NCBI GenBank assembly: GCA_023433775.1 | Contig: JAEYTY010000044.1 | Location: 1 to 6,660, forward strand | Length of the DNA: 6,660 bases | Source of the DNA: Pseudomonadota bacterium | GTDB lineage: Bacteria > Pseudomonadota > Alphaproteobacteria > Rhizobiales > Devosiaceae | Direction: 5' to 3' | Part shown: positions 4,846 to 6,660 of the stretch, piece after piece | Layout: every line of letters starts with the position of its first letter | How positions within the stretch are numbered: the first letter of the stretch is position 1 | The notes under the pieces: generated by a model | Seen by the model: the letters and a program-made list of their open reading frames with translations, nothing else | The model's database searches: none | What the model was told of the DNA's origin: nothing | Made by a program: the position numbers and the translations under genes

Positions 4846-5288
4846 CGACGATTACCCTGAATGAATGGCGGCTCTCGCCGCAGATCATGATCGGTGAAAA
4901 GGAACGGCAGCGCGTGGAAATCGCCGCCATGACCGATACTGACCATAGCGCCGACCATGTCGATTTCCTGCTCTATGAGCTTGACCGGGCCAAGGTGGTG
5001 CCAGACGCTATGCTGCCCGGCGACGTGGTACGAATCGGCAGTCTGGTGCGTTATCGGCCACTGATGGAGGACGAGCGGACCGTCAAACTCGTCATGCCCG
5101 AGGGCAGTGTAGGTCGCGGTGCCTATAGGCTTTCGGTGGTTTCCGAACATGGCGCCGTGCTGCTGGGCACGCGGCCTGGCGACATCATGACGTGGACCGA
5201 TCCGTCCGGTGCGCAGCAAAGGCTGCGGGTCATCAGCGTCTATAATCCGCCCGCCGACGGCAATAACTATCCCCCGCCGGCGGCATGA
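4842..5288 (+). CDS. Rnk-like GreA/GreB C-terminal domain protein
   Basis: This 148-residue protein has the GreA/GreB C-terminal (FKBP-like) domain at about 60-136. Visible segments are LPGDVVRIGSLVRYR (58-72), VKLVMPEG (81-88), YRLSVVSEHGAVLLGTRPGD (95-114) and RLRVISVYNPP (127-137). The ELDRAKVVPDAMLPGDVV stretch lines up well with E. coli Rnk (ELDRA...DVV). Rnk binds RNA polymerase near the secondary channel but has only a short N-terminal helical part. The long Gre coiled coil with its acidic tip is absent here too, so transcript cleavage is not expected. Competition with Gre factors or DksA is the family-based inference. The 'nucleoside diphosphate kinase regulator' name is historical. 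The ATG overlaps the zinc-ribbon stop and has GAAGGGA (4831-4837) four bases upstream. It ends at a long hairpin shared with convergent pyc. Confidence 0.85.
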   Translation: MTTITLNEWRLSPQIMIGEKERQRVEIAAMTDTDHSADHVDFLLYELDRAKVVPDAMLPGDVVRIGSLVRYRPLMEDERTVKLVMPEGSVGRGAYRLSVVSEHGAVLLGTRPGDIMTWTDPSGAQQRLRVISVYNPPADGNNYPPPAA

Positions 5289-5292
5289 CGCG

Positions 5293-5329
5293 AAGATCAG
5301 GGCGCGGCACCCTGCCGCGCCCTGATCTT
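5293..5329 (+). terminator. 17-bp perfect hairpin between convergent rnk-like gene and pyc
   Basis: Arms at 5293-5309 (AAGATCAGGGCGCGGCA) and 5313-5329 (TGCCGCGCCCTGATCTT) are perfectly complementary around a CCC loop. It starts five bases after the rnk-like stop and lies 12 bases from the pyc stop. T-tracts after the stem are poor on both strands; only the terminal TT of the arm and a scattered T-rich stretch to 5345 follow on the plus strand. It probably acts as a bidirectional terminator or a 3'-end stabilising hairpin. Confidence 0.75.
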
Positions 5330-5340
5330 GAATTCGTTCT

Positions 5341-6660
5341 CTATTCCAGCCGCACCAACAAATCCTTGGCGTCGATCTGGTCGCCCGGCTTGATCAAGAG
5401 TTCAGCGACCACGCCATCGGCTTCGGCATGGATGGCGGTTTCCATTTTCATGGCTTCGATGGAGCAGAGCACATCGCCTGCCGTGACCTTCTGGCCTTCC
5501 TTGATCGCCAGCGTCGAGATGACGCCCGGCATGGGCGCGCCGACCTGTTTGGGGTCGCCCGCCACAGCCTTGGCGCGGACCTTGACCTCGCCGGCCTTCA
5601 AGCGGTCCGGCACCACGATGGTGCGCGGCTGGCCATTGAGATCGAAGAAGACGCGGACCTCACCCTTTTCATTGGTCGGGGCGCGGCCCTGATAGGTGAC
5701 GACCAGCGTCTTGCCCTTTTCGATATCGACCAGCAGTTCATCGCCTTCATTGAGGCCGTAGAAATAGACCGGCGTCGGCAGCACTTCGGTCGGGCCGTAG
5801 CGCTCCTGCATCTTTTCGAAATCGGCATAGACCTTGGGATACATCAGCGCCGAAGCGAGGCGATAATCATCGACCGGCTGGCCGACCTCCTCGGAGACCT
5901 TCTTGCGCTCGGCTTCGAGGTCGACATCCTTCAAATAGGAGCCGGGGCGCTCGGTCAGCGGCGTGCGACCCTTGAGAACTTTCTTCTGCAGCTTTTCCGG
6001 GAAGCCGCCGGGCGGCTGGCCGAGGTCGCCGGCAAAGAAGCCGACCACGCTGTCGGGGAAGGCGATATCCTTATCCGGATTTTCGACATCGGCGCGGGTA
6101 ATGCCGGCCGAGACCATGGCCAGAGCCATATCGCCGACCACCTTGGACGAGGGCGTGACCTTGACGATATCGCCGAACATCTGGTTGACGTCGGCATAGG
6201 TCTGGGCGACCTCGTGCCAGCGGGTTTCGAGGCCCAGCGAGCGCGCCTGTTCCTTGAGATTGGTAAACTGGCCGCCCGGCATTTCGTGGAGATAAACCTC
6301 CGACGCGCCGCCCTTGAGGTCGCTCTCGAAGGCGCGATACTGGGTGCGCACGGCTTCCCAATAGAACGAAATCTGGCGGATCGCCTTGGCGTCCAGCCCC
6401 GGATCGCGCTCGCCATCGGCCATGGCCGCCACCAGCGAACCGAGGGTGGGCTGGCTGGTCGTGCCCGAAAAGGCATCCATGGCCGCATCAACCGCATCGA
6501 TCCCGGCATCCACCGCCGCCAGCACCGTCGCCGCCGAAGCGCCGGAGGTGTCGTGGGTGTGAAGGTGGATCGGCAGGCCGATTTCCTGCTTCAGCGTTGC
6601 AATGAGCTTTTTGGCGGCAGCTGGCTTCAAAAGCCCCGCCATGTCCTTGAGGCCCAGCAC
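5341..6660 (-). CDS. pyc: Pyruvate carboxylase, C-terminal part (partial)
   Basis: The last 439 residues of a biotin-dependent pyruvate carboxylase (family length about 1150); the N-terminal biotin carboxylase domain lies beyond the window. The fragment begins VLGLKDMAGLLKP, the end of the carboxyltransferase TIM barrel. The KDMAG lysine (fragment residue 5) should be the carbamylated metal ligand, and HLHTHD supplies the two His ligands (34 and 36). The allosteric/PT linker follows, then the biotinyl domain with IEAMKMET. Lys405 of the fragment (codon 5446-5448) is the biotin site, and it lies 34 residues before the C-terminus as usual. The enzyme makes oxaloacetate from pyruvate, bicarbonate and ATP in the cytoplasm to refill the TCA cycle. 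The first visible codon is GTG (Val), an internal residue. Oxaloacetate decarboxylase alpha subunit is less likely because the linker and length fit PYC. Confidence 0.97.
   Translation of the reverse strand: MLGLKDMAGLLKPAAAKKLIATLKQEIGLPIHLHTHDTSGASAATVLAAVDAGIDAVDAAMDAFSGTTSQPTLGSLVAAMADGERDPGLDAKAIRQISFYWEAVRTQYRAFESDLKGGASEVYLHEMPGGQFTNLKEQARSLGLETRWHEVAQTYADVNQMFGDIVKVTPSSKVVGDMALAMVSAGITRADVENPDKDIAFPDSVVGFFAGDLGQPPGGFPEKLQKKVLKGRTPLTERPGSYLKDVDLEAERKKVSEEVGQPVDDYRLASALMYPKVYADFEKMQERYGPTEVLPTPVYFYGLNEGDELLVDIEKGKTLVVTYQGRAPTNEKGEVRVFFDLNGQPRTIVVPDRLKAGEVKVRAKAVAGDPKQVGAPMPGVISTLAIKEGQKVTAGDVLCSIEAMKMETAIHAEADGVVAELLIKPGDQIDAKDLLVRLE

Noticed and set aside
5963..6199. Plus-strand ORFs inside pyc, including 5285-5692
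   Set aside because: They are antisense to conserved pyruvate carboxylase sequence and have no independent coding evidence.

Overview
The window looks like a GC-rich alphaproteobacterial chromosome segment, most likely Hyphomicrobiales (Rhizobiales). A Devosia-like genus is my best guess from the protein flavour, but I could not test it. The IspG has the long alphaproteobacterial spacer between its second and third cluster cysteines. Coding density is high and codon use is uniform. I see no insertion sequence, integrase, CRISPR array, tRNA or rRNA.

Layout, left to right. The plus strand opens with the last 41 codons of sdhB (succinate dehydrogenase iron-sulfur subunit), closed by a strong terminator hairpin. 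Next come a PACE-family (AceI-like) four-helix efflux transporter, a six-helix membrane diguanylate cyclase with intact GGEEF and RxxD inhibitory sites, and a small predicted exported protein. On the minus strand lie ispG (MEP isoprenoid pathway) and a 28-codon single-pass membrane microprotein that starts inside the ispG stop codon (TAATG). A divergent spacer with a 14-bp perfect palindrome leads to a plus-strand DUF1232 (YkvA-like) membrane protein.

The least ordinary part is 4223-5288: a candidate promoter, a leader of about 190 nt with several mutually exclusive stem-loops, and three tightly packed plus-strand genes. These encode an unrecognised 71-aa basic protein, a 57-aa CxxC...CxxC zinc-ribbon-like protein, and an Rnk/GreA-GreB C-terminal-domain protein. 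An 11-nt segment of the leader is exactly complementary to the start-codon region of the first gene, so the leader may control translation. A short Arg-rich upstream ORF runs across the leader arm of that pairing. This is the best candidate for an undescribed regulatory system here, but it is inference from sequence alone.

The window ends with the C-terminal 439 residues of a biotin-dependent pyruvate carboxylase on the minus strand. It is separated from the convergent rnk-like gene by a 17-bp perfect hairpin. The identifiable metabolic genes (sdhB, ispG, pyc) are housekeeping; the small genes and leader between them are what deserve attention.
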